Positions 1-12,639 of a DNA stretch of 64,000 bases are shown one piece after another. Position 1 is the stretch's first letter; every line of letters starts with the position of its first letter. This DNA is from Hevea brasiliensis (Eukaryota; Streptophyta; Magnoliopsida; Malpighiales; Euphorbiaceae). Made by a program: the position numbers and the translations under genes. The notes beneath the pieces are model-generated. The model searched no databases. It was not told the DNA's origin and worked only from the letters and a program-made list of their open reading frames with translations. Location: positions 248,001 to 312,000 of the forward strand of contig NW_026614840.1 in assembly GCF_030052815.1 (NCBI RefSeq), given 5' to 3'.

Positions 1-159
1 CTAACTTGGACTTGCCCAACTTCAAAATTTCCTCTAATTTCTGCTGCCTTATGCTTCCTCAAGGTTTAGGGATAATTTTTTACGAAAGAAGTTTAGGATT
101 TTAGGGTGGAAAGCTCAGGGAAAATCAAGCTTGAGCAAGAGCTTTCATGGAGGTCTTTT

Positions 160-199
<40 letters not shown>

Positions 200-888
200 T
201 TCAGCTCATATGAAGAAGAAGCGGCTAGTTTCTTTTGTTTTTTTTATCTCATTTTAAGTTCATTTTTATCCCTTTTTATTATTTTATCAAATGGTGATAA
301 GTTGGAAACTTTTTATTACATCATGTGTGCATCATGCATATGTCATAATTCCCAATTTAACTTCTTTTTCTTTCTTTTCTTTTCTACCAAATTTCAATTA
401 AATTTTTAGCAATATTTATTCATATTTTATGTCATAATAATTATTTAATTAATTGGACAAGTCGGTCAAAAATCATCCCTAAAAACAAAATGACCAAAAT
501 GCCCTTCGTTTGGCTTATTAAGTCAAAATCGTTTATACCGATCTAAAAATTTTTCTAAGTCTTTTCTTAGCATTCTAATGCTATAAAAACCTCAATGACT
601 CTTCTTTGGAGTTTCAAAAACTATTTCATGAATTTTCTCTCGGGTTGAGGGCTCCTAGCTGCGAGCACCGCAACTTCCCACTGGGTTACCCATCGCTAGT
701 GCACCGGCTCATTTAACTTGGTTGTATTTTATTTCTAAAATGTTTTCTAAATTTTTCTTATTATTATTTGAATTATTTATGACTTCTCACTTTAGTCTAA
801 ATATTTTTTCAGACGTTCTAGCTATCCGGACCGACACCGATCACTGAAATAGTAGAATGTACGGAATTACTATAGTGAGAGTGTTACA
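1..888 (-). mobile_element. Gypsy LTR fragment A (5' part of an LTR, window edge)
   Basis: Read on the minus strand it begins TGTAACACTC at 888 and continues with the block typical of the gypsy LTRs in this window (GAGCCGGTGCACTAGCGATGG-like, 660-715). It is therefore the first part of a minus-strand LTR of the same superfamily as G1-G6. The rest lies left of the window. The expected 5-bp TSD on this side is CCATA (889-893); its partner is not visible. Whether it is a solo LTR or part of a full element cannot be told. Confidence 0.75.
162..196. repeat. (CT)n microsatellite
   Basis: About 17 uninterrupted CT dinucleotides inside LTR fragment A. It creates an apparent serine/leucine ORF on the plus strand that is not a gene. 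Confidence 0.95.
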
Positions 889-2079
889 CCATATGCCCCA
901 AACAACGTCGAAGGACTTACCAAAAAACATTTGCCATGAAATGTTGTGGGTTCGTATTTAGGACCGCAGTCCTAAACTACCTACGTATCTCCCTCGCTAT
1001 CCTGAGGAAGAATCAGATCCCCTCGTAGTTTGACACTTGAAACTGTGGTGATGTATGTTCTTCTGTGCCTTACACACCTACAGGTGACATGTTGATGCAT
1101 GTTTTTCTATGTCTTACGCAACTATGTCGTGCTCTCTAAAAAACATTCAAGGACTTACCAAAAAAATATCTATTTCATGATTTGAAAAAATTAAGATAAT
1201 TGTGCCTCAGAACTCTTTTTGTGATTTTTGTGCTTCTTGTATCCTACTTCCTATCATGGGCATGCTAATTTTGCTAGAGATTCCAAAAAAAAACTTAGTC
1301 CTCTGGGGGACCTCTTTTTGCAAAAACTTTCTTATAAACTCAAAATTTTTTAGAAGAATTGTTTACCAAAAAAGACTTCCTTAAGGTCACAATATAATTT
1401 TCCTCTGATTTTTCTTTTTCCTCTCTTCCCCCATGCTTCATTATTCTAAAGCTATTTCAAAATTTTGTTCTACCTCGACTCATTTCTCTTCCATGAACTC
1501 TATTCTTTGTGCCTTAGCTTTTGCCTAAAATGCCTTTTTGGGTTTTCATCTCAACGGGCTTGCTCTAACTTTTGCCTAAGCGGCCCTTTTAGGTTTTCCA
1601 CTTAGCGAGCTCCTTTTTTTTTTCCTTTTTGTCTCTCTTTTTTTTTTTTTTTTTTAGAAATTAGACAATTGTTAGGGCATTCATATCAAGCACCTATCTT
1701 GTCATGCTTAGAAGACATAGATTAAATCAAAACAATGCAGTTCAATTACTTAATCATTTGATGTATCCCTCAAGACACAAACATTTGCAATCATGATTAA
1801 ATAAAACCTATTCCTAGTTAATGCAATAAAACTTCTTTATTTATTCAAGCACACCATTACTCCCTCTTACATTTAGTTTTGCCAAATTTCTAACCTTCTA
1901 AAGTTAGAAATAAGCTTTATAATCTGCTGAATGGCCTTTTCAAGTTTTCCATCCAGATCTTCTCTCATCTCTCCTTTTACCTAGACTACGTTTCGCAGGT
2001 TTTCAATCTAACATTTATTTTTTTACCCTTACTTTTGCATAGACCTCCTTTTGTAAGTTTTCAGCCTAGCAGGCCTATC
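889..2079 (-). other. T1 3' noncoding region
   Basis: No coding potential is seen. It follows the integrase stop codon (TGA at 2082-2080) and contains a poly-T run (about 1612-1656) and degenerate repeats (separate entry). Nothing in it matches T1's 5' LTR near 36.4-37.1 kb, so it is probably the long 3' untranslated region rather than LTR. Confidence 0.6.
1515..2075 (-). repeat. Degenerate short repeats in T1 3' region
   Basis: About five diverged copies of a unit that on the plus strand reads roughly TTTTGCCTAA..GCC.TTTT.GGTTTTC, at about 1515, 1570, 1925, 1975 and 2030. Spacing is irregular, from about 50 bp to over 300 bp. Similar purine-rich repeats (GAAAACC..AAAGG on the coding strand) are common downstream of pol in Tat elements. 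Confidence 0.55.
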
Positions 2080-3130
2080 TCACATAAAGTACCATTTGAG
2101 CCTGTCTAAGTTGACTGGTTCTTGAAATTCATTTCCATCCAGGTCTGATATTCTTACAGGGCCTCCTGGCAAGATCTTTTTGATTATGTATGGACCATCC
2201 CAGTTTGGTTTAAACTTTCCTCTTGGATCAAAAGGGATGGGTCGAGCTTATTTCAAAACCATGTCTCCCTCTTTGATCTTTCTTGGCTTCACCTTCTTAT
2301 TAAAGGCCCTGGCTATCTTCCTCTGATAAGCCTGCATATGATACAAGACTCACATCCTCTTCTCATCAATCAAAGGTAGTTATTCATATCTTTTTTAGGC
2401 CCACTCATTTTTCAAGATCTTAGCTTCTAGTATCACTCTCAAGAATTTGACCTCTAGCTCAATGGGTAGCATTGCTTCAGTCCCATACACTAAAGAGAAT
2501 GGCGTTGCCCCTGTGGATGTTCTTGTAGTAGTGTGATAACCCCAAAGAGCATAAGGGAGTTTCTAAGGCCAATCCTTATAGGTTTCAACAAATTTTCTCA
2601 AAATGGTTTTCACATTCTTATTTACTGCTTCTACTGCTCCATTATTCTGTGGCCTGTATGGTGAGGACTTGTGATGCTTAATCTTGAATTCGCTAATTAA
2701 TTCTAAGAAATTACCTTTGAACTGACTGCCATTATCTGATACCATCTCATGAGGTACCCCAAACCTGCAGATCAATTTCTTTCACACAAACTTACTTATC
2801 TGCTTGGCCCCTACTACTTTATAAGATTTAGCTTTAACCCACTTGGTGAAATAGTCAATTGCCACAATGATAAATCTATAGCCATTAGAAGCCATGGGAG
2901 AAATCTTCCCAATAATGTCTACGCCCCATATTGAGAATGGCCACAGTGAGGTCATACTGTAGAGTTCACTAGACAATAGGTGATTCAAATTCCTATAGAT
3001 TTGGCACTCATGGCATCTTTTCATGAATTTAGCATAGTCAATATCCATGGTAGACCAGTAATAGCCCCAATCTTAAAATTTTGCTCGCTAATGCCCTTCC
3101 GTTCATATGAGGACCACACACTCCTACATG
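2080..3130 (-). pseudogene. T1 integrase (decayed)
   Basis: Integrase joins retroelement cDNA to host DNA. The HHCC zinc-binding region ends with CHECQ near 3010. The catalytic D,D,E residues are all visible: D in GVDIIG (about 2915), D in VSDNGSQF (about 2735) and E in NGAVEA (about 2630). The core reads in one frame from 3048 down to about 2420, broken by TGA at 2784-2782 and a TAG near 2564. A one-base frameshift near 3060 separates it from the upstream zinc-binding part. The frame ends at TGA 2082-2080, after a GPY-like stretch describing a product ending in WYFM. There is no chromodomain, as expected for Tat. Confidence 0.85.
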
Positions 3131-3208
3131 TACTTCCTCCATTATCTGCTCAGATTGTTTTTTTGCCATACACAAGAGCAATAGTCCTTCAAAGAACCTT
3201 TTATAGAG

Positions 3209-3808
3209 TTACTCTGCAGCCAAAGTGAACTGAGTGGCTAATCTACGGATTGTAGCTTTATCTCTACTATTGGTTGATTGTGGATATTCTCTTACCTCTA
3301 AGTATCTTCTTATGTCCTCATACCATTTCATCTCATCTTCTAGATCTAAATGTGCTATTATTAACCCTTCATAGCATGGGATTCTACTCCTCATCAGGAT
3401 AACTGGCTGGGTTAGCTTCTGATCGCCCTTCTCCCATAAGGATGCCAGTGTGGTTAGAGAATCAGCCATCTGGTTCTGAGTTATAGGCACATGCTTCACA
3501 GTCACTTCCTCAAAGCTAAATAATAGTTTATTAGCATACTCTAAGTATGGCCTCAACTTTTCTTCTTTCAATTCCCATACACCTTTAACATGGGAAACCA
3601 CTGGCATTGAATCATTGAACACCTCCACTTTTTTAGCCCTAATAGCTATTAATACATCTAGGCCACAAATGCAAGCCTCATATTCTGCAACATTATTAGT
3701 GGCTAGAAAACATAGCCTTTTTAACATTAATAATTGTTCTCCATTTAGTGCTTCCAAAACTACCCCTATACCAGCTCTGCTCTTATTCATGGCCCCATCA
3801 AAGTACAT
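3209..3808 (-). pseudogene. T1 second (archaeal-type) RNase H
   Basis: A 199-codon open stretch beginning YFDGAMNKSRAGIG. The four acidic residues expected of an RNase H active site can be placed: D in YFDGA, E in AEYEA, D in FNDS and D in MADSL. It lies directly between the usual gypsy RNase H and the integrase. This extra 'aRNH' domain is diagnostic of Tat (Retand/Ogre/Tat) elements. It is uninterrupted here but belongs to a broken polyprotein, so I list it as part of a pseudogene. Confidence 0.88.
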
Positions 3809-3931
3809 TTTTCATGCTTGGACCTCTCCTAGCTTGAGACTCTCATCGGGGAAGGCTGTTTTGACTTCTTCCTCCTCATTAACTGGATTTTCAGAAAGAA
3901 ATTCAGCCACTACATGCCCTTTGATGGTTTT

Positions 3932-4302
3932 TTAAGTCTCATACACAATATCAAATTCAGATAGTAGGATTAACCATTTGGCCAATTTTCCAACTAGCAC
4001 CATTACTTCAAATATGTACTTTAAAGGATCCATCTGGGATACTACAATAAATCGATGGGTCTGAAAGTAGTGCCTTAACTTCTTAGTTGCCCATACTACA
4101 GTCAGACAGGTTCTTTCTATTAGTGAATAATTCTCCTCATAAGCAAGGAGTTTCTTACTGATGTAATAAGTGGCTCTCTCTAGATTCTCTACTTCTTGTG
4201 CCAACATTTCCCCCAGGGCTATGTTTTCCACTGATAGGTAGAGGATTAGAGGGATGCCAAGGATGGGTGGTGACAAAATTAGTGGATTGCTCAGGTACTG
4301 CT
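3932..4302 (-). pseudogene. T1 RNase H (first), split by insertion
   Basis: This is the canonical gypsy RNase H that follows RT. Visible landmarks are LILYLSV, YYISKKLL, EENYSLIERTCL and HYFQTHRFIVVSQMDPLKYI, followed by the 'tether' leading to the second RNase H. Its 5' end is cut at 4302 by the nested insertion. The same reading frame resumes at 31665, in the RT-RNase H connection (FEKIK at about 31665-31679), when the insertion and one copy of the 5-bp duplication are ignored. Confidence 0.87.
4298..4302. repeat. TSD CTGCT (left copy)
   Basis: Identical to CTGCT at 31660-31664. The pair brackets the copia solo LTR together with everything nested in it. Confidence 0.9.
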
Positions 4303-6197
4303 TGAAGGAGCGGAAGCATATAAATTGTTAGATTAGAGCATTGAATTTCAAAAATTTCTTCTAGGGTTTCATGCATTATGCAACATCCATTATGTGTCTA
4401 ATTAATCTCAATGCTCAATTGCATATTAAAAAACTTTTAATATATATTAGGATCTATGTTTTCCATTTAAGATTTTTGAATTAACAAATTAATTCAATTG
4501 AACCCTAGTTTGAAAGAAGAAAATGTGCACTAACCTTTTGATGCGCAAGTGGTGTAATTGCCACCTTTAGGAAGCACCTAGGACCACAATTGTTGTCCCT
4601 CTAGCTTGTCCACACCAAGATCACCAATGGGCAACCCCAAAATCAAATTCTCAAGCCTTGCCAACCAATTGTAATTTAGGTTTTTGCCTTTAGAGAGGTT
4701 ATAGATGTGTATAGAACACTAGAAATAATTTCTAGCAATTTTAATTCAAAGAAAACAATTGATTTCTCTTTGAATTGATGAGAAAAGAAGAAGAGAGAAG
4801 AGGGAGCTAAAGGTGGCAGCACCCATAGACAAAGAAGAAGAATGAGTTTTATTTTTCTTTCTTTTCCCTTTTATAATTAAGTCATCACTTAAAACCCTTG
4901 CCATATGTCATCACCACATTGCATCTTAATTTTAATTGACTTAATCACATTAAGCCAAGTGTCAAAGTTAGACTTAATCTTGACTTTAATCATCTTACAT
5001 GATTGGAAGACAAATGGCAAACTTATATGGTGCCATGTGTCACCATCTCATGGTACCACATGTCACCCTGTGAAATGAACAAATTACCCTTATATTTTAA
5101 TTTTGAGTTCTCAACCCAAAATCATTATTTCTCCTCTTCTAATCAATTTATATCAAATATAAATTAATTAATTAATCTCTATTAATTAATTTCTCATAAT
5201 TAAATTCATATTTAAACACCTTAAATATAAATTTAACTTGTACTATACATCCAATAACCTAGATTTGGTTTCAAGCCACGCTAGGGACTTTGCAATCTTA
5301 TTGCAAACCAAACATATTTAATTAATCAATTAAACTCTTTAATTAATCAATTATATCACATTTAACTTAGTGATTAACTTGTGTATGTGTGTGACTTACT
5401 AGGCTCATCACTAATTGGCAATGAGATATGATATTAACTCTTAATATCATCAGAACTCTTTCTTACTATAAATGATTTCTCTAAATCATTTTAGGTATCT
5501 CATAGACCATGGTTGACACCTAGCATAGCATGCCATGGCCACCCAATCAGTAACAAGGAATACCTTTGAATGAACCTATAATCATATGTTACTATGCACT
5601 AGAATCTCTCTGTTACAAAATCCCAATTCCAGCTGGAGTCATGGTTTATGTCAAATCTCATTTGCTATAAATATTATGTTCTCTTTTAATTCTAATTCTT
5701 GATTAATTAGATTTTATTGTTAGAAACTCTTTTCTGACTAAATCTGTCTGTCTTGGCTAGGAACTTGAAACATCAAGAACAATTAAATGAACATAGGACT
5801 TTATCCCTATTTACTTAGGGTAACAGATTCCATCTTGATCAACACCTACCTCTATATATAACTAGTAGGAGCCAACACATGCCCATATACCCATACACAG
5901 TACAAGTATGAAAGCAGTATCAAACTCAAACCACCTATATACAAGATAACTATGTTATCTTAAGTTTAAAGATTATATGCACTGATATGATATATGACAA
6001 TGCATTGAGAAGAGTAAACTCCACATGCTTGTCATATGCGTTACTGGTTCGGCCTACTTATCATGTGTAAGTGCCTATTATGTTTGTTATATGGCATGAG
6101 ACTCACCATTCCATGTTATTTATATCTCATATAAATAAATTAGGAACAAACATGATTACAATCTTTCTAGATAAGTCATGTCCTTATTATGAAGTAT
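4303..6197 (-). mobile_element. Copia solo LTR 1, left part
   Basis: On the minus strand this is the 3' part of a copia LTR of the same family as C1 (ends ...GCTCCTTCA). It breaks at 6197, where gypsy G1 is inserted, and its remaining 0.2 kb is at 31441-31659 (begins TGTTAGCAGTATGCCC). The two pieces add to about 2.1 kb, matching C1's 2.02 kb 5' LTR. There is no internal region, so it is a solo LTR left by LTR-LTR recombination. It is bracketed by a perfect CTGCT TSD. Confidence 0.9.
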
Positions 6198-6851
6198 CGT
6201 AACGCCCTCACTTTACGTAGTCCATACATTCGACTACTTCGATGACCTAATGTTGGTCCAAACAAGTCAGGATGTCTGGAACTACACTTCAGTGATAATA
6301 AAAAGGCATAAAATGATGAAATAAATAAAAATAAAGTACAAAAAAAAATTATGAAAAAATAAAAGAGAGAAGATGAAACTAGGTTAAATGAGCCGACACC
6401 AAAGCGATAGGTGACTGCACTGGGAAGTTACGGCGAGGACCGTTGACTAGCCCTGGACTGCGGTAAACTCGGGAGAATATTTTTGAGACATAATTAAAGG
6501 TCTACTGAGGTGCAATTGACATTAGAAATGTCAAAGAAAAAAATTAATAAGTTAGTATAAACGAAAAACGAAAATTAAAGAAATCGACTGTACAAGGAGT
6601 TAATCGGTAGTATCGAAAAAATCTAAAATATAACCCGAAGAGGGGCATTTTGTTCATTTGACATCGAGAGTTGGCTTTTGACCTAAATGTCCATGAAAAA
6701 TGAGTGGTAGTACATTTTGAAGAATTGAATGAAAAATGAGATTAAAGATAAAATGTGATTAAGAGAAATTAAGTGGAAAAATATGGCAATAATTAAAAGC
6801 TTAATTATAATATTCTTAATCTACCTTTAGTGGACAATTAGTGGACCTTAG

Positions 6852-6876
6852 TGGGATATATATATACATATAAAAT
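6852..6876 (+). promoter_or_regulatory. Possible LTR TATA box
   Basis: A GATATATATATACATATAAAA-type stretch followed by a pyrimidine-rich leader. The same arrangement is at about 27411-27433 in the 3' LTR. Transcription start is not proven. Confidence 0.35.
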
Positions 6877-8830
6877 GTTAAAATTCTGTCCATTTCCACT
6901 TTCTTCTTCCTCATATCTTCACTTTGCCAAAATTGTTTCTTTCCCAAAATCACCATTGTCGTCCTCACTTCAAGCTCCTCTTCTCAATGATCAAGCCACC
7001 ATTTCTTTAAGAGTTCTTCATTAAACTTAGTCTAGACATCATGGGCAACACATAGGCAGCAAAAAGAAGAAGTTTATGTGAGGTTTTACAAAGCTCAAAA
7101 TGTTAGTACTAAATTTCCTTCCTCCCTTAATTAATCTTTGATTTAAGGCTGTGATGAGTGTAATTATTAAGAAATTTGAAGAAAAAGATGAGTATTTGAT
7201 GGGGCATGAATTTGGCAGCCATGGAAGTGTATGGTTATTGAATTATTCTTACATGTATTTGTTGGGATTTAATGTTGATTAAGGTAATTTCAGGTGCTAG
7301 TAAGTTAATTTCCATATGAATGTATATTTGAGCATTTGAATTTAGAGTTAAAGGAATTGTGGAAGATTTGTGCCTTTTTGGGCAATTCGGTAGCCTTATG
7401 ATTCATTGAAGAGTGCTTGAATCCATGAAGTTATTTGATCAATTGTGGTATTAAGGGATTAATGGAAGTGCATGTAAATTATTGTTGGAATTATATGTAA
7501 TAATTAGGTGTATTCATGTGTATATTATGTTGATTTTGGACTTTGTGATTTAGGGTTATATATTGTACATTGAGGATTTGTATATACTGTTCAAAATGAC
7601 CTTAATGAGATGTGATGAATGATGTTAGTACATTAGGAGTCCAGAATTTAGGCATGGGAAGTTAAGCTACAGCAAGTTGAATGTGTAAATTGATTAGTAT
7701 TTGAGGACTGTATTGAGAGCAGTATGCATTTGAGCCTATAACCCTAATGATGTGATCCAAATTGGTATGAGGCCAATTGGAGGCAAAATTAGACATGTAA
7801 TGAACCAACTTTCATGTAGGAACCTTACCTAAATTCTGTCCAGAAAGTGACTCAAAAAGTGACCTAATTCGAAATTGGCAATTTGCAACCCAGATTTTTT
7901 ACCATATGAACAGTAGCCAGTATTTTGGCCATAACTCACTCAAAACAGGTCCAAATGATTTGAAATTTATATCATTGGAAAGATTAGACATAGGGCTACA
8001 ACTTTGGTTAAGACCACCAAGCCCAGAAATACCATTAAGCAAGTCAAATGGATTGCCCAATTTAGGTTACAAAAACTGGCAGAATTGATTTTGACTTAAA
8101 AATAACCTAATTATGCAATATAAATGCAACTTGACCAGCTATAGTAAAATGACCATATCTTGGTCTACACAACTCCAAATGACCTAAAATTAGTGCCAAA
8201 AGTTCAATAAGACATAGACCTAAAATATTGAAATTTTTGACCAGAACCTAAAAATCAAGGGAACTAGGTCAATTAAATTGATTAAGTTGACACACTAAAT
8301 CTAGAAATGGTACAATTGACCATTAAGTCCAGAAAATTCAAATAGGCATATCTCCCACAAGAAGTTTCCAAATGTAATGAGTCATACCAATCTGGAAAGC
8401 TAAGAAAGAGACCTAAAACTTTGTTTTAGACAACTTCCTCAAATTATAATTGTATAAGGTCAGAATTTAAGGTCAAAACCATTGACCTAATTGAGGACTA
8501 TGCCAATATAGGACCTTTGAGTCCAAGTTAACAATTTATCTATAAAGAATTCCATACGACTTGAAAAATGGTAAGCAAAATTTCTGATTGACCCTAAGAC
8601 ATAGGGCAACAATACTTATAAAGAATACTAAACCTCAATGTGATTACAAATAGTCCAAATAAATTAGCAAATTCATAACCGAAAATGCCTAAAAAGGAAA
8701 CTAAAATTTAGATTTGACCTAGTTATGGTTAATTGACCATAACTTGAGCTATACAACTCAAAATTGAATGATTCAAAAAGGAAATTAAAGAAGACACAAT
8801 GAGAAACAATTTAATGAAGAGAAATCTGTT

Positions 8831-8835
8831 AAATT
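8831..8835. repeat. TSD AAATT of C1 (left copy)
   Basis: AAATT immediately precedes TGTTAG and recurs immediately after the 3' LTR at 18275-18279. The uninterrupted homologous site is in G1's 3' LTR near 29390. Confidence 0.93.
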
Positions 8836-10854
8836 TGTTAGTAGTATGCCCTAGAGCATATCATTTAATATGTATCTCGTACATATTTTTATAAATAAAA
8901 AGCTTTTCTACTTTTCCATTTACATAATATATTTATGTGTAATAGAAAAAGTCCATTGATATTTTGTTAGAAATATTATTCTTAAGTTGTTAAGTATATG
9001 AGTGACATTATTTCTAGCACAAAGTATCATAAATAGGTTCACAATCGAGGATACTTCATAATAAGGACATGACTTATCCAGAAAGATTGTATTCATGTTT
9101 GTTCCCAAGTTATTTATATGAGATATAAATAAGATGGAATGGTGAGTCTCATACCATATGACAAACATTATAGGTACTTATAAATGATAAGTAGGTCAAA
9201 CCAGTGACACTTATAACAAGCACATGGAGTTTACTCTTGTCAATGTTTTGTCATAAATCATATCAGTGCATATAGTCTTTAGACCTGAGATAGCACAATT
9301 ATCTTGTATATAGGTAGTTTGAGTTTGATACTGCTTTCATACTTGTATTGTGTATGGGTATAAGGCCATGTGTTGGCTCCTACTAGTTATATATGGAGGT
9401 ATGTGTTGATCAAGATGGAATCTGTTCCTCTAAGTAAATAGAGATAAAATCCTATGTTCATTTAATTGTTCTTGATGTTTCAAGTTCCTAGCCAGGACAG
9501 ATAGATTTAATCAGAAAAGAGTTTCTGATGAGAAAATATTTTTAATCAAGAACTGGAATTAAAAGAGAACATAATATTCATAGCAAATGGAGTTTGACAT
9601 AAACCATGACTCCAGCTTGAGTTAGGATTTTGTAACAGAGAGATTCTAGTGTATGGTAACATATGATTATAAGTTCATTTAAGGTAAACCTTATTACTAA
9701 TTGGGTAGCCATGGCATGCTATGCTAGGTGTTAACTATGGTCTATGAGGTGCATAAAATGATTTAGAGAAATCATTTATGGTAAGAAAGAGTTCTGATGA
9801 TATTAAGAGTTGATATCATTTCTCATTGCCAAGTAGTGATGAGCCTAGTAAGTCACATACATACATAAATTATCACCTAATTAAATATGATTTAATTAAT
9901 TAATTAAAGAGTTGAATTGATTAATTAAATAGGTTTGGTTTGCAATTAGATTGCAAAGTCCTTAGCATTACTTGAAACCAAATCTGGATTATTGGATGTG
10001 CAGCATAAGTTAAATTAATATTTAAAGTGTTTAAATATGAATTTAATTAATGAGAAATTAATTAATAGAGATTAATTAATTAATTTATATTTGATATAAA
10101 TTGATTAGAAGAATAGAAATAATTATTTTTGGTTGAGAACTCAAAATTAAGACGCAAGGGCATTTTGGTCATTCCGCAGGGTGACATGTGGTACCATGAG
10201 ATGGTGACCCATGGCATTACAAATAAGCTTGCCAAATGTCTTTTAATCATGTAAGATGATTAAAATCAAGATTAAATATAGGTTTGACACTTGGCACAAT
10301 GTGAATGGGTCAATTAAACCTAGAACCAATCAAAGAGTGACATGTGACAAGGCTTGTGTTCTTCTCTTCTTCTTCTTCTTTAATTAATCAAAGAGATTAG
10401 CAAACAATCTCTTAAATTAAGAACACTAGAAATTATTTCTAGTGTCCTGTTTACATCCTTAATCTTTTAAAAGGCAGAACTTGATTTTCCAAATAGTAGA
10501 AAAAGCTTTAGGAGCTGTTCAAGGGCTGCCATAGGTGTTCTTGCTGTGGACTAGCTAGAGGGACAACATTTGGTGTCCTGAAGACGAATCTCAAAGCCGT
10601 AAATACACTATAGTGCATCAAGAGGTTAGTGTGTTTGTTCTTAATTTAATCTAGGGTTCTAAAATTAATCTGATTAATTTTTAAAATCTTAAATGACAAA
10701 TACAGATCCAAAACATATTAAAAGAGTTTTAATATGTTGTTTATCATTGAAATCAAATAGATAAAAATAAATCTTGCATGATGAATGTGACCCTAGGTAA
10801 AAATTTTTGAATTCAATGGTATAAACTTGTGTTTTTCACGCTTCCGTTCCTTCA
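8836..10854 (+). mobile_element. C1 5' LTR
   Basis: 2019 bp, TGTTAGTAGTATGCCC... to ...CCGTTCCTTCA. TG/CA ends, with a TATAAATA-like site near 8891. It shares its family with the two minus-strand solo LTRs in this window. Confidence 0.93.
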
Positions 10855-10856
10855 AT

Positions 10857-10869
10857 TGGTATCAGAGCC
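10857..10869 (+). promoter_or_regulatory. C1 primer binding site
   Basis: TGGTATCAGAGCC two bases after the LTR. This is the common plant PBS complementary to the 3' end of initiator-Met tRNA, which primes minus-strand DNA synthesis. Confidence 0.92.
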
Positions 10870-12639
10870 ACTATATTTGCCATTTAGATTGTTGATTATA
10901 TGATTTATTTGTGTGCTTTTATCATGAGATGATTGATCCATTGCTGGTTGGATCAAAAGGTATGGCGGCATGCTTGATCTTCCATCTTTGGTGCGTACTC
11001 TTTGGGTAACCCATGGTGCGCATGGTTTGATTCTTGATTTTGCAATTGTTGTATGATCTAAAAAAAATCATCCTATGTATAATTAAATTGTTTAATTAAA
11101 ATTTTACTCACACAATTAAAGTTTGAGTCAAATCAGAATTTTAAAAATTATTTGAATGTGATTCAAATCTAAATTTTAAAAGTTGTTTGAATGTGATTCA
11201 AATCTGAATTTTTAAAGTTGTTTAAATCATATTCAAATTTGAATTTTTAAAGTTGATTGAATAATATTCAGATCTGATTTTTTAGAAAATGTTTGAATGT
11301 GATTTAAATCTAATTTTTTAAGAAATGTTTGAATGTGATTCAAATCTGAATTTTTAAGGTTGTTTGAATATGATTCAAATCTGAATTTTTAAATTTGTTT
11401 AAATAAGATTCAAATCTGAATTTTTAAATTTATTTAAATCATATTAAAATCTGGATTTTTAAGTTGAATATGAGATATTCAATTTAATTTAAGTATGTAT
11501 GTTTTATTTAATTGTTAAATAGTGATATGCATGATGGATGATCATGGACTATAAAAGACCAATGTGATTGGATTTATTTTTTTTATATTTCTTTGGGATT
11601 GAAAATTAATTTATTTATTTTAAATTATTTTGGGCATGTATTATTAAATTTGTAATAATTTTTGGGTTGTAATTTCATTTATTTAAGTTCTTGTAAATTC
11701 GCATTGGTATGCCAAGGGTTACTATGTAATATTAGATTGCAAGAAGTTCAAAGAGGTCAAGAGCATTGGTGGGACCAGTGGGAGGAATTCAATATCAAGT
11801 GTTGATTATGTACTCCTTCAGTAACTCTTGTAAAATGAATGTATGAAATGCACCTAGGAATGCCCTGATTCAATTCTTAATGGCTCAGAATTGAATCCCT
11901 TAGAAAGTCCATGACCATAGCATATTTATTTATTGTCCATGAATGCATGAGATGTATATGAATGTATCCAGTATATGATATATGCATGCTAAATGGATAA
12001 TGTGCAAAGTGAGACCTTATAGTAATTAGGATGACTATAAAATCTTTCAAACAAATGATTAAGTTGGATATGCTATAATTAAAGTAATTATAACATGGGC
12101 CCTCCATTGGGGCAATTATTTTCAAAAATTTAAAATAGTTGCATAAGATGCAATTAATTTAAGAGATTTTCTTAAGAATAATTGTCAAGCATGAGATGTT
12201 GTAAATATGTAAATGGTTTGGTGCCCAATATTGGATGTACCTGAGGACATTAAAATTATTTGCATAATTACTGGCTCAATGGGATCAACTTAACTAATGC
12301 AAGATAAGTCAATAATGGATGTACCTGAGATTTTAAGCATTAGGGGCTAGGTAAAGGATTGAACCTCACATGAGACGTGATGGGCAAGGAGTTGCTCACT
12401 TATAGTTTATTGTAATTCGAATAATGGATGTACCTGAGGATGATTAATAGAATTATAAGAATTCAATAACCCACTAGAAATCCATCCAACTAGGATTTTC
12501 GTTTTCTACTTTGGAAGTATAGGAATCGCTAAGTTAGTGGGAGGACCAATTTGATTAAAAGACCATAATCATTTTGGTTAATTACATGATACATTTACTA
12601 ATTAATCTGGTTATTTCTGCAGTTAATTTTCTGATAATA
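10870..12639 (+). other. C1 untranslated leader (1.8 kb)
   Basis: Unusually long leader between PBS and gag. It has no convincing ORF. It contains a tandem array (11121-11465) and three spaced copies of GGATGTACCTGAG at about 12233, 12317 and 12426. TTATTTCTGCAG just before the gag ATG (about 12611-12622) resembles a 3' splice site, but no matching donor is established. Confidence 0.7.
11121..11465 (+). repeat. AT-rich tandem repeat, about 35-bp unit
   Basis: Nine to ten imperfect copies of a unit containing GATTCAAATCTGAATTTTTAAA. The unit has internal dyad symmetry (GATTCAAATC, TTTGAATGTGATTCAAA). It lies in the C1 leader. Confidence 0.85.

Larger units (their letters stand above)
889..4302 (-). 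mobile_element. T1, Tat-lineage gypsy retrotransposon, 3' portion
   Basis: This is the downstream half of a minus-strand element: end of RNase H, second RNase H, integrase and a 3' noncoding stretch. The upstream half (RT, protease, gag, leader, 5' LTR) resumes at 31665. The gag-PR-RT-RNH-RNH-IN order with two RNase H domains is the hallmark of the Tat lineage of Ty3/gypsy. No 3' LTR is recognisable before fragment A begins at 888, so T1 is either interrupted or truncated there. Confidence 0.88.

Noticed and set aside
131..409. ORF over the CT microsatellite
   Set aside because: Serine/leucine run from (CT)n followed by Phe-rich translation of a T-rich stretch; not a protein.
12574..12639. 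Upstream extension of the C1 gag frame
   Set aside because: The frame is open from 12574 but the extra residues are hydrophobic and unlike gag; ATG at 12640 starts a gag-like sequence.
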